From: Tetracladium setigerum
Taxonomy: Eukaryota > Ascomycota > Leotiomycetes > Helotiales
Direction of reading: 5' to 3'
NCBI GenBank assembly: GCA_031472005.1
Contig: PZJY01000003.1
Coordinates: forward strand, 3,224,001-3,288,000
Length of the DNA stretch: 64,000 nucleotides
Shown: positions 9,834 through 20,383 of the stretch, piece by piece
Layout: every line of letters begins with the position of its first letter
Numbering within the stretch: the stretch's first letter is position 1
Translations under genes and position numbers: made by a program
The notes under the pieces: generated by a model
What the model was told of the DNA's origin: nothing
Seen by the model: the letters and a program-made list of their open reading frames with translations, nothing else
Databases searched by the model: none

Positions 9834-11583
9834 ATGCTTGCTGTGCTCTTGATTCTAGTATTGATCTACTTGATTGGAAGCAGATTTCTTGATTTCTATC
9901 GACTACGACACATCAAAGGACCATGGCTAGCCGCATTATCAGACTTCTGGATCATCAGAACAAGCGCGAATGGAACATCCTATGAAGAAATCGGCAAGGC
10001 TTGTCAAGAATACGGTTTGTGTACCTACCTACTGTTGAATTGGAATGGCCCATTGCTATTGCTAACAGCCAAAGGACCTCTCGTTCGCATTGCGCCTAAT
10101 TATCTCGTATGTGGAGATCCCGCTGAGATTCGTCGAATATGGGCCGTAAGATCCCCATTTGATCGATCTCCTTGGTACAAGGGCTTCCAACTTGATCCTC
10201 CTAACGATAATACATTGTCCATGCGAGATCCGGACATTCATGCTGCCCTGAGATCAAAGCTGGCGGCTGGTGTAAGCCGTTCATCCTTCTCTCCGTCTTG
10301 ATGGGAGGTTTCACTGACAATTGGAGATAGTATTCTGGAAAGGGCATCGAAGGACTTCATGAATCCATCGATACTCAAATAGCGGGGTTCATTCGAATGA
10401 TCGAAGCGAAATACCTCTCAACAGATGACATATTCCGCCCTGTTGACTTCGGTCGCAAGGTGCAGTATCTCACACTTGATATCATCTCTACCTTAGCTTT
10501 TGGGAGAACGTTTGGATTTGTAGATGCCGATGCCGATCTCTTCAGCTATATAAAAACCACTGAAGAAACCATCCCCCTACTGCCGGTTTTTGCACAGATA
10601 CCATGGCTTATGGGCTTCCTTCAATCGCCGTTGATGAAGCCTCTCTTGCCCTCGGCAAAAGATATCAGTGGTCTTGGGAGGATCATGGGGTGAGTTTTGA
10701 GTTTAATACTGAGCTGAAGGATTTTGCTCTGACAGTCTCATTTCAGAATGGCAAAAGAAGTCGTTGCAGAGAGGTACGGAGAGAATAAAATCCATAGACC
10801 TGATATGCTCGGATCATTCGTTGCCAATGGTCTAGGCCAGAAAGAAGCAGAGGCTGAATCCTTGGTCCAAATGTAAGTCTTGATTATTGTTCCATCTGTT
10901 CTTTCGTATTCTAACGCCCGCTGTTAGAATTGCTGGTTCAGATACCACTGCCGTTGCGCTGCGTACCACGATGTTACATATCATCACCTCACCTCTAGTA
11001 TACAGTAAAATCCAAGCGGAAATCGACCTTGGTATTTCCGAAGGGAGAATTTCCTCTCCCATAGCAGATGCCGAGGCGAGAAAACTACCATACTTACAAG
11101 GATGTATCAAAGAAGGACTCAGAATCTTCCCTCCAATCACAGGAATCCAGCCTAGAATAGCACCCGTAGACACTCTCGTTTGTGGTGTCAAAATACCGAA
11201 AGGTACGAATGTTGGATGGAGCGCAAAGACAGTGATGAGAGATACAAAGGTCTTTGGAGAGGACGCTAATTTGTATTCTCCTGATCGTTGGATCGCGACG
11301 AAGGGTGCAAAGCTACAGGCGATGGAGAGTACGGTTGATCTTGTCTTTGGATCTGCGAGATGGGGCTGTCTCGGCCGGCAGATTTCCATGACCGAGTTGA
11401 ATAAGATCTTGGTTGAAGTTAGTCTTTATCTTCTTTGGGGACGGGAACTTAGACTAACTGTTTTAGTTGTTGCGTCGTTACGACTTTACTATTCTGGATC
11501 CTCTCGTGCCGATGACCACAGCCACTTTTGGAGTGACTTTACAGAACAACTTGATCATGAAGATTACCGCACGTTCTTTGTGA
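9834..11583 (+). CDS. Cytochrome P450 monooxygenase, pisatin-demethylase-like group
   Basis: Six exons: 9834-10014, 10075-10271, 10331-10689, 10747-10872, 10928-11417 and 11467-11583. The spliced length is 489 aa, normal for a microsomal P450. The N-terminal hydrophobic anchor is 'LAVLLILVLIYLIGS', followed by a short 'IKGPWLA' hinge. Visible motifs are the I-helix 'IAGSDTTAVAL', the K-helix ExxR in 'CIKEGLRIFPP', the 'SPDRW' region and the heme loop 'FGSARWGCLGRQ' with the Cys thiolate. The heme loop has Ala where the consensus FxxGxxxC has Gly. ER-bound oxidase using NADPH-P450 reductase; the substrate is unknown. Intron 1 (60 nt) keeps the frame open if retained. The order of motifs resembles the fungal CYP57/pisatin demethylase-like group, but that sub-assignment is tentative. 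Confidence 0.88.
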
Positions 11584-11964
11584 TGATCGAAAGCGTTGTC
11601 CGGGTCTGTACATGTAACGGCAGTTTTATCTTGAATTCCTTACCGAGAATTACAATGCACGTAATAAACACACGCTGAGTATTTAGCTTGGAGAGGAGCG
11701 AGAAGTCTGGGAATTCATTTCAGTACATATAGGTCGAAGAAATGCTTGAGAACAAGGTAGCGGATAGGTGTCGATACTGGAACTCTTGTCTATACTTTGG
11801 AAGGCTTTCTCCATGATTAATGACTCGAGCCAATCCCTGGCAGTACTATTGTCTTAAAGAAAAGGAATTAATTGGAGAGTCTGGAGAGAAACTCATTATG
11901 AAGTGACCGACGACAAAGAAAGTTCATAACATCATAAGAGTATCAATCCCATGTTTCTTCCCTA
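11584..11964. other. Intergenic stretch between convergent genes
   Basis: 381 bases between the stops of the P450 and the oxidoreductase. No gene or repeat is visible; it must hold both polyadenylation regions. Confidence 0.4.
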
Positions 11965-13156
11965 TCACTCCTCACCTCTCTGCTTCCTCAACTTCTCAAT
12001 CATCATTTCAAACAGCCTCAAATCCCCCTCTGCATCCTTCGCACTCGTCTTGGCCTCCCCACCCTCAACAACCCACTTCCAAACCTCCTTCAACTGCACG
12101 GTATACGCATCCTCAAAACTCCCCATCACCTCCTTCACCACTCTCTCCCCATTCTCCCCCATCTCATCCACCCTCACCACAATAGGCAGCCCCTTCACAA
12201 ACGGTGTATCATACTGAATACTCACACTCTTCTTCTCCCCATAGACCGCAAGATGCGCATCAAACCTCGGAACGAAATCAATCCCACTCTCATATGTGAC
12301 CGAGAATGGTTCTTTGCCATCTCCTCTATTCCGATACGAAAACATCGCCGTGTAAAATCCAGTCGAATTCGAACTGACCGCCACGACCGCCTCAGGACTC
12401 CCAAGGACTTCTCTCATGAGACTTAAATCATGACTTCCCAGACCTCCCAGGAAGCGACAATACTGCTTCTCCTCTGAAGTCACTATACCTGCGCCAGACA
12501 CCTCACCAAGCAACTGCGTTTCTACCCTCTCCCTCTCCTTCTCCGCATCCTGGGGGAAATCTTGAAATTTCAACGGATTCGTCCCAGACTGTCCAATAAA
12601 ATACGAATTCTGCCCAATGATATCTCTACTCCTCGCATACAAAATCCGCGGTATGGTCGCCACCTCTTTCAAAAACACATTCGTGAACGAAGGAGCATAT
12701 CTTCGCATATACCCACAAACAACTTATTCCCACCGGCCTCCTTCTCGACCTCTAAGATTCGAGAGAGAGATGGTAAGGAGAGAGTGATTGGTTTCTCAAC
12801 GAAGACGTGTTTGCCGGCGCGTATGGCGGATATGCAGAGGGATTCGTGGAACTCGTCGGCTGTGAGGATGAAGATTAGGGATATGGCTGGGTTGGAGAGG
12901 ACGTCGGTGGATGAGGTGGTGTGGTGGGGGATGTGGAATTTGGTTGCGCAGTGAGAGGCGGTGGAGAGGGAGATGTCGCTTATTGAGATGACTTCGAAGC
13001 TAATGTGCAGTAATTAGCATATTTCTTATATTCGCATAGAGAGCATCCATACAGGTGTGCGTGGAGAGCAAGTGTAGGGAGGTGGACGATTTGAGCTACA
13101 TCTCCAGCTCCGATAATTCCTACTCCAATCCTAGTTGTGGGTGTTGAGGAAGCCAT
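11965..13156 (-). CDS. GFO/IDH/MocA-type NAD(P)-dependent oxidoreductase, with one apparent 1-nt deletion
   Basis: Exon 1 is 13053-13156 and exon 2 is 11965-12999, with a 53-nt intron. The N-terminal Rossmann fold reads 'RIGVGIIGAGDVAQIVHLP' (GxGxxG-like dinucleotide site). Then come 'ISLIFILTADEFHESLC' and the signature 'AGKHVFVEKPITLSL', where the Lys of EKP is the conserved catalytic/cofactor residue of the family. After 'GGNKLFVG' the frame shifts and resumes at 'YMRRYAPSF', a block normally continuous as 'FVGYMRRYAP'. One base is missing in the GGG at 12712-12714. With it restored the protein is 379 aa, full length for the family. The C-terminal domain carries the GFO/IDH beta-sheet region with 'GLGSHDLSLMREVLG'. 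The substrate is probably a sugar or inositol-like compound, but this cannot be told from sequence. Confidence 0.85.
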
Positions 13157-13597
13157 AATGAGAAATTGAAAACTTCGATATAGTAAATATCAAAATAAAG
13201 TAAATATCAAACTCAACTCTCAGCTCAAGGCTGTGAGAAGTAGAATTCACAAAAAGATGGGGTGATCGTCATCAGGAAATTACCCCGCCTCCTCTCCCCA
13301 CGCTCTGTCTCCCCGCTAAACTGTTGATTGGTTTATTAGACTTGCAATAACGTATAAGTATCATTTGCAACATAAATGCAACAAATATTCAAGCATGCAA
13401 GTACTCAGGTACCTTATTCAAGGAGATTGAAAATTTTGTGTTGATTGAGGTAATTCCAAGGAGAAACAAAAATTCCAAGAATGATAACTTGCTTTGGTAT
13501 TTGATACACCCGCACCATCCATCTGTCCTCAAATTCGCATCTTTTTCTCTGCAATCTTCGTCTTCATTCATGATTCGTCAACCTCTCACGCTCAGGA
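13157..13597. other. Intergenic stretch
   Basis: It contains the promoter of the oxidoreductase and the 3' end of the coronin gene. No additional gene is seen. Confidence 0.4.
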
Positions 13598-15703
13598 TCA
13601 GGACCTAGCAGCTTCCAACTCCAACTCCAATTGACGAATTCGCTCACTCTGATCACCACCACCCACCTTCTTCTTCAAAGTATCAACTTCTTGGGCAAGC
13701 AATCCAATCTTCTCGCTTTGTGCTGTGATGGTTTTAGTTTGTGCTTCAAGCAATTGCTTGATTTGCAAGAGTGACGATTCCACGGAATTATCACTGGACG
13801 GTCCAGAGCTTGAAGGGGCGGCAACAAATGGTTCGGGCTGGGTGGCTCGAACGGTAGGCTGAGCGACAGGAGATGGTTTGGGTGGGGAGGTGACGGTTGG
13901 TGTTGTCTTCACTGGGGCAGGAACCTTTTGTTCAACCCTTACAGCAGCCGGGGCAGATCTCTGTACAGGCCTGGAGACTTCCTCAAAGCTGGAAGCATCG
14001 TCATCCTCTTCATCCACTCCATCATCATCCTGGAATTTGGAAGCCAAAGCTGCAATGGAACCCTTCTGCTCTGCCATGGTTGGAGGAGGAGAGCGTTGGG
14101 TTGGTTCGGGTACTGGTTCTGCCTTCGTTGGTTCTGGAGCTTTCGTTGGCGAAGGAATTGGTGCTGCTGTGGGAGGTTTGTAGTCCGATGGAACCTCAAC
14201 TGGGGCAGATCCATCATAGATACTCTCCAGATCAATCTTTGCTGGCACTCCGTCCTTTCCTGCCAACCAGTCCTTTGCAGATACGGCTGGCTTCAGCCCA
14301 GTAGCGGGTGGGTAGATATCGGCCTGGAAGACTTCTGCTCTTCGTGGAACAGTGAATGATATAGGCTCGATGTAGGCGTCGTTCACAGTCTTGTAGGCCT
14401 TCATGACTTCGTTTTCGTGGACCTAGGATATGTTAGACGAGTATAGTGGAGGAAGAGGGCGGGCTGCATACGTTGATACCTCGTCGAGGGACAAAGGCAA
14501 TGCCTCTCTGTGGGTCACCAGATTTGTATTCGGAGAGGAACTCGAACTTATCATTTTCGTACTCAAAGTATCGAATGTTGCCGTCGCCCTTGCCTGCGAG
14601 ATACAAGCAGTTTGTTCCGTCATCTACATATGTTAGCCAGATTCAGCCCACAGAAAGGATATCTTACCCCAGAATGGCATGCAAACACCAGAGATGGAAT
14701 CGAGAACGGTAAATCCACCAATTGGCTCGGCAGGGCTGCCCACATCCCACAAGGCCATCTGTCGGTCGCTCATCTTGGAAAATCCAGTGGTAACCACGCG
14801 GTTGTGTTCTCCCATCCAGACCACTCTGCTATTCTTCGCCCCACTATGTCCTGCCACAGTATTTGCAGCTCGTTCTTGTCGTACATCCCAGAATCTAAGT
14901 TTCTTGTCTCGCGAGGTCGTGGCCAGCAGAGTACCGTTGGCGTTCCATGACAAGCTCTGGACAATGTCACCGTGCTTAAGGGTGAGATGCGCCTTACCGG
15001 ATTCCACATCCCACAGCTTGATCGTGTAATCTCCTGATGCTGACGCAAGGATGTTCTCGGCAGCTGGATTGAACAGAACCTGGCCTACCTTTCTGCGGGA
15101 TGTTAGAGAATGCTGATGGTGGGGTTGACTCTCCTACCTTGAATGTCCGCTCAACTTTCCCACAGGCGCAACATCCGCCGGCTCATCAGCATCATTGTAG
15201 AGTGTGAAGCCTTGGGGAACCTGCCACAGGAATACCTTCCCATCATCCGAGCCCGAAGCGATCAGTCTGTCGTTGAAAGGATTCCTGGCAGTGTCAGCAT
15301 GGCCATCTCCATCGAGCGTTTTCTACCCACCAATCTGTATCCAAGACCGGCGCGGTATGGCCACGGAAGAGCGGAATCTGCTCTGGCAGACGACCTTTCT
15401 CTTCCACAGGTATAACAGCGAATGCGCCGCCTCCACTGGCCTCCCAATTGACTGCAAGATATTCAGGGTTCGCCTATTCCCCGCGTCGTCAGCCTCGACT
15501 ATCATAGCGAAGGGATTCGCACTGTACCTTGATCAGATTTGTATCCCAGGCATTGCGACTAATGTGGAGGTTGTCATAGCATGATTCCTTTCTGGTTGAC
15601 TTTCCAAAGACATGTCCTATTTCCTGCTCAGCTGGGTCTCGTGCGGCGTCGACGGGATGCTTTGCTTACTGTACTTGGAAGCTCTCACGAAGCGTCCTGC
15701 CAT
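13598..15703 (-). CDS. CRN1: Coronin, actin-binding WD40 protein
   Basis: Seven exons (complement): 15670-15703, 15528-15616, 15331-15473, 15138-15284, 14668-15092, 14472-14623 and 13598-14422. Introns are 44-54 nt. The spliced length is 604 aa (yeast Crn1 is about 650). It begins MAGRFVRASKYRHVFG, the invariant coronin N-terminal signature. The WD40 propeller includes 'VLDTDWNPFNDRLIASGSDD', 'LSGHSRKVGQVLFNP', 'SASGDYTIKLWDV' and 'ATTSRDKKLRFWDVR', then the coronin extension 'PRRGINVHENEVMKAYK'. A Pro/Glu-rich linker (roughly residues 390-530) leads to a C-terminal coiled coil with 'LLAQEVDTLKKKV', which trimerises coronins. The protein bundles F-actin and regulates Arp2/3 at cortical patches. 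The gene is intact, and all junctions keep frame. Confidence 0.95.
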
Positions 15704-16403
15704 GGTGATGGTGGGTTGTTGTGGTGGAGTTTGAGAGTTTTGTTGATATCGATATTGATGTAGAAGGTCACCTAAAAAGGTGACGTGTTGTGGACGGGTC
15801 GAGGTCGAGGTCGAGGTCGAGGTGTTGCGAAACCAAAGTTGACGTTCGCGACCGAACAGAGCTTCCTGTTGCTCTCCCCAGGATCTCTCGAGGGGTGACG
15901 AAGGCTGAAACGCTGCTCCTGCGCCTGCCCAACACGTTAAGCGATCAGAAAAGGCTTGGCAGGCATCCTTTTGAACCCGTTGCTACAGAAGTAACCTTTC
16001 GAAAAACAACTTTACATTTTCCAGGAATTTCGTCTGAGGTTCAGGTTGCAGCTGTATTGGCCTATTTAAGTGTGCTTCTTCTATTTTTACTTGCTGACTT
16101 GTACCATTGCTTACCAAAAACGCGGCCTTTGAATGCTACATCAACATTTGACTATTCGAAGTTTAACTTGAATATATTGTCTATAAATATTCTTCTAAAT
16201 CTCCCTCTTGTCAATGATCACCTTAAATTCTTTTCTATCTGGGCTTATTCATTCTAGTTTTATTGTTCTGTTTGTTGTACTGTAGCTCCGTGAAGCTCCA
16301 TACCTATGCAGTTGTCTCCATTTCCCTCCGTCACTCCCCCACTTGACCACAACTTTTATGAATGAAAATAAGACAGAAATTAAACAAGCATGACAAGAGA
16401 ATC
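15704..16403. other. Intergenic stretch with GGTCGA hexamer repeat
   Basis: Between the coronin start and the tRNA. Four perfect GGTCGA units lie at 15797-15820, about 95 bp upstream of the coronin ATG, and may be in its promoter. A plus-strand open frame at 15790-16257 crosses this repeat and has low-complexity, AT-driven content; I do not call it a gene. Confidence 0.45.
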
Positions 16404-16494
16404 AGTCGCATGGTCTAATGGTTATGATATCTCGTTCACAATAGTTTTGAACAGCGTTCCGAGATGGTTCTGAGTTCGATCCTCAGTGTGACTA
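16404..16494 (+). tRNA. tRNA-Val(CAC) with an 18-nt anticodon-loop intron
   Basis: The cloverleaf was folded by hand. The acceptor stem AGTCGCA (16404-16410) pairs with TGTGACT (16487-16493), with one G-T pair and discriminator A at 16494. The D stem GTC pairs with GAT (413-415 with 426-428 of the 16 kb block). The anticodon stem TCTCG (16430-16434) pairs with CGAGA (16460-16464). The loop is TT-CAC-A, then an 18-nt intron at 16441-16458, then C. The T arm CTGAG-TTCGATC-CTCAG lies at 16470-16486. A T-run at 16496-16500 is a normal Pol III terminator. An A1-T72 pair is less common than G1-C72. The anticodon CAC (34-36) reads GUG valine codons. Confidence 0.85.
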
Positions 16495-17235
16495 GTTTTT
16501 GGTTCTTGAAGGAGAATTCATTTTGCATTTTTCCTTTATTCCATGCAATTTTTTATTTGTGTAAACAAGCAAGTAAACCAAGTGCTAACTATCCCATTAA
16601 GCCCGGACAAGAACGAGAGACTTATCTATCCCTCAGACGCTAAGTGCTTCAAACCAAGGGATAGACCTTTCTTTGAATATTGAACATTAATATCCCGAGA
16701 TTTTTGTCCACCGGCAGAGGAGCCGTAATCAAATTCCCTGTTCAAGGCTGGCAAGTAAGTCACGTCTTACGGGAATAAGAATATCATAAGCTTTCCTCCT
16801 ACTTCATTGATCTTAAATAACTACGGATAAATGGTATTTTGACCTCAAGAATAAATAGATCGTATCAATTGCGAATGCCCCTCAGCAACTCAAGCGAATG
16901 CTCGTTATGCTTTCAAGAACGAATCTCTTGGGCAAAGGACCAACCACAAGACCACAGTCAGTGTTGCCCACAGACAGCTATCTCATGTTCTCATCCTCAT
17001 AAATATCAATATTATAAATATGTAAAGGTGTGTTTTTGTCTTTTGATTTTTGAGGGTGTGTAACGGCGTTTCTCTATCCACTGGATTGCTGAAAAGTCGA
17101 TAAAGGTGGGGTGATCAGTCATTCACAACTTTCCACTGACCTCATGCTCATCCATCCCATCAATCCATCAACACTCAACTTAACCATCATACCCTAGTCA
17201 CTCAATTCATTTCGTAAACTCTTATTCAACACACA
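16495..17235. other. Intergenic stretch between tRNA and ECM15-like gene
   Basis: It starts with the Pol III T-run terminator. No gene or second tRNA is seen. The final 100 bases are C/A-rich, as in the 5' leader of the next gene. Confidence 0.4.
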
Positions 17236-17906
17236 ATGGATTACAAGACTCTTCCAACACCACCAGCATGCGTCGCTGATTTTTGTCTCATACCGGTATG
17301 TCCATTTCCATTGTGAACTTGCACACATTCCATTCCATTCCATCTTCATCAACCTCAACCTCACCTCCATTTCAAAAAGGCTTACTGACATGACTAAAGA
17401 TTGGAACCCCTACAGCTTCCGTTTCCAAGGAAGTAGCTGCCGTGCAGAGGCTCATGAAAGCGAGTGGATTGAGCTATGAGATGCACAGTGCGGGGACGAC
17501 TCTTGGTACATCTTCTCCAAGAACCTCTTCCTTGCTTGTTTTTCTTGGGCTAGGGTATTGACTGATTAAAAACAGAAGGATCTTGGGATGAAGTAATGAA
17601 AGTAATTGGTCAAGCCCATACTCTCGTTCATCAAGGAGGTGTGCTGCGGGTGCAGACTGACATTAGAGCTGGCACCAGGTATACCTCATCTCTTCCTTAA
17701 CAGTTCTTGAGCTGGCTAGAACAAGTACTTGGATCATTGATGGCTAATCATTTTCAATGCACAGGACGGACAAGAAACAGCACTTTTCAGAAAAGGTGAC
17801 AAAGGTGCAGAGTTTGCTTGCTGCTGATGGGGGCGAAGGAGAAGCTGTGGAGGGGACGGTGCAAGATGGACCAAAGGAGGGTACTGTGGAAAGTGATGAT
17901 CGATGA
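17236..17906 (+). CDS. ECM15: UPF0045/MTH1187 family protein (ECM15-like)
   Basis: Four exons: 17236-17295, 17400-17505, 17576-17678 and 17765-17906, giving 136 aa. The sequence reads 'CVADFCLIPIGTPTASVSKE', 'VQRLMKASGLSYEMHSAGTT' and 'EGSWDEVMKVIGQAHTLVH', then 'RVQTDIRAGTRTDKK'. This is the compact ferredoxin-like fold of the MTH1187/YBL001C family, with the conserved 'P(I/L)GT...S' start, 'HSxGTTxEGxWDEV' centre and 'RxxTDIRxGTRxD' end. Bacterial relatives bind thiamine or related pyrimidines; the fungal role is unclear (yeast Ecm15 was named from a cell-wall screen). The last 40 residues are an acidic tail beyond the domain. All splice junctions are canonical. Confidence 0.9.
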
Positions 17907-18762
17907 GGGTGATGATTTGATATTTGGCTTAAAAAGTTGATGGCGATATTTGACTTGATTGGGAGAAGAAACTACATTTCGACATCAATTTCTCCAATTC
18001 CCAAGATTCATTTCCAATCTCATAATCGAAGGCATGGTGTCTCCATGAAGAATTCAAATCTTCTCGGAATATCCTGTTTTAACTAGACTTGAGCACAAAA
18101 TGCTGGGAAGCCCATGATTGGGAATATTCGTTGCTAGAGGCAGTTCAGGAGATGCTGGTGTTCATGGCTCTGGCTGCATCGTGAGATTCGTGGCACCAGG
18201 TATGAAGATATCAGTACGATTCCCATGTGCAACCTCATCTTCGATGAGCATCAAACTACTGAACCATAAGTAGGCTGCGTCGGATAATAATTTGAGGCTT
18301 GCCACAAAAGCCATAGCGATCAAATTCTCCGTCATCCCACAACGCTTCTGCACAGTTTCATTCCCATCCGGACAATGGAAACAACTTGGCAAGCCAGGCT
18401 CGAGGAAACGAAATGAGATGCTCCTTGTGGCGGATGCTAGAGTCGTCCAGAAGCAGTCAAGTCAGGTCAGCGAGGTAGAAACTCTAAGTTAGTTTTGGTC
18501 TATGACTTTAGTTCGTCAAAGCGCTCAGGTCTTGGCTTTGAAATTATATCTTCCTCACGCTTTCGTTGAAGATAACTCAAAGTTTGAGGCTTTTGATCAC
18601 TGCAGAAGTATGCAGTGCTAAAGCCCGTGGTCAAGAGGTTCATTTCCAGACCAAGAATGTTCAAATACAGACGGACATTCCCCCTTCAAGTGAAGCCATA
18701 CTCACAACTTCCTTTCTCAACAGTCACTCTTTTCGCACAGCAAGCTCTGTTATACCTTCATT
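17907..18762. other. Intergenic stretch
   Basis: No supported gene. Short open frames on both strands overlap each other and lack family signatures. The last 80 bases are the probable promoter and leader of the Thr-rich gene. Confidence 0.4.
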
Positions 18763-20383
18763 ATGTTTTTTCACGTCCTCACGATCATTCCATTCCTGCT
18801 CGCGCTGGTTACTGCTCAGTGCCACCAAGATCTTTGTTTCCGCTCTTTACAACAAGCCTCTTCAGGCGAAGGGCGTGATTTCTGCGATTTCTTCACCAAA
18901 CGGGTTTACACCAGTTCCTCGTATATTCTTTCCCCATACCAATGGCCCTGTATGTTTTCCGCAAAGCGTGTCACTTCGGCTTGTAATTGCGCGTACCCGA
19001 AGACAACTTCCAAGCCACCGACTATATCGACCGCGACTACTACACTTACTTTGACTCAGCCAGGTAGCACAATCACTTTACCAGCCTCGACAATCACTGC
19101 TCGAGGATCTACTGTCACTTCTATCTCGACGCAGCCAGGGAGCGTTTCAACCTTTACCCTTCCTGCACAAACGATCACTGCTCAAGGAGCAACTATTACG
19201 ACAACTTTGACGCAAGAGGGAACCAAGACGACAGTCACGATCCCAACCACTATTACTTTGCCAGCTGAATTGGAAACAACCACTCTGACGACCATTGCGA
19301 CTGAAGAGACGACTGTTACAATTCCAACTACCATTACTTTACCGGCAGAGATTGAGACAACTACTTTCACTACTACTGCAGCGCAAGAGACAACTGTCAC
19401 AATTCCAACGACTATCACGTTGCCTGCAGAGATTGAGACAACTACTCTTACTACTATTGCAACGCAAGAGACAACTGTCACGGTTCCAACGACTATCACG
19501 TTACCTGCAGAGATTGAAACGACTACTCTAACGACTATTGCAACGCAAGAGACGACGGTCACAATTCCAACGACTATTACTCTGCCTGCAGAAATCGAAA
19601 CAACCACACTAACGAGTGTGTCGACGCAAGAAGGAAGCGAGACGACGGTCACGATTCCCACGACTGTCACCCTTCCTGGGGAAATTGAAACCACCACGGT
19701 GACGAGTGTGACGACACAAGCGGGAACTGTAGGCGTTTCCTCATCTTTCATGATTACATCATTTCTAATGCAAACTCTAGGCAAGCACCGTCACTCTCAC
19801 CGAGTCTGGCTCCTGTTCTTCTCTACCTCCAAGCTCTTCTTCATCCATCTCTGAGCCAAATCCATCATCATCATCATCATCACCACCGACGACGACGTTA
19901 GCAGCAACAACAACAACTACAACCTCCCTCCCTTGCGGTGCAACATCAGCATTCCTTCTTCGTGCCTCTTCTCCGTCCAACACCGCCATCCACAATCTCT
20001 ACGGTATCCTAACAACCAACACCCGTTTTGGAGGCCACCAAATAACATACACTTCCACCAAATCCCTCGCAACAACCTTCTACATGTCTAATGGTGCTCT
20101 CGTCGGTGGTTCTGCTTGTGAATATGCCAACATGGACATGAATATCTCCGCTGAAACTGTTTATTTCAACCCCAAATCTGATATTGGAGGTTTCCAGATG
20201 CCGGCCTGCAAGGTCGATGATTCCACGGGGAAGTTAAGTTGTAAGGCTGGTGATGTGGGAACTTGGATGTATTGTGATATTGGAAAAGCGGACGCAAGCG
20301 GGTTTTCGCTGGAGGGAACAGGGTTGACGAAGGAGGGTGGTGTGGTGGAAGGGTGCTGGGGATTGGAGTTGAGTGTTGTTTGA
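18763..20383 (+). CDS. Secreted Thr-rich repeat protein, probable cell-wall protein
   Basis: Exons 18763-19728 and 19781-20383, with a 52-nt intron; the product is 522 aa. A signal peptide 'FHVLTIIPFLLALVTA' is followed by a Cys-containing N-terminal module ('CHQDLCFRSL', 'RDFCDFF', 'WPCMF', 'SACNCAYP'). Many fungal cell-surface proteins carry a similar six-Cys N-terminal module. Residues about 90-320 are almost entirely T/I/V/E/P and contain six copies of a 27-residue unit such as 'TVTIPTTITLPAEIETTT'. A Ser/Thr-rich spacer and a globular C-terminal domain with 'GGSACEYANMDMNIS', 'GGFQMPACKVDD' and 'GTWMYCDIG' follow. No GPI tail is present. The Thr-rich part is probably densely O-mannosylated. 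Function is unknown; adhesion or wall structure is inference. Confidence 0.75.
19228..19722 (+). repeat. Coding minisatellite, six units of 81 bp
   Basis: Units begin at 19228, 19309, 19390, 19471, 19552 and 19642. The first four intervals are exactly 81 bp; the fifth is 90 bp because of a 9-bp in-frame insertion ending the fifth unit. Each unit encodes 27 residues of the Thr-rich domain. The central units at 19390 and 19471 are nearly identical, which points to recent duplication or gene-conversion. The 3-multiple period preserves frame, so copy number can vary without breaking the protein. Confidence 0.9.

Noticed and set aside
15790..16257. 155-codon plus-strand open frame upstream of coronin
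   Set aside because: It begins inside a GGTCGA simple repeat, has low-complexity AT-driven content and no domain, and overlaps the coronin promoter.
19182..19784. 200-codon minus-strand open frame opposite the Thr-rich repeats
   Set aside because: It is the mirror of the coding minisatellite: a Val-rich reading caused by the repeat, without signal peptide or domain.
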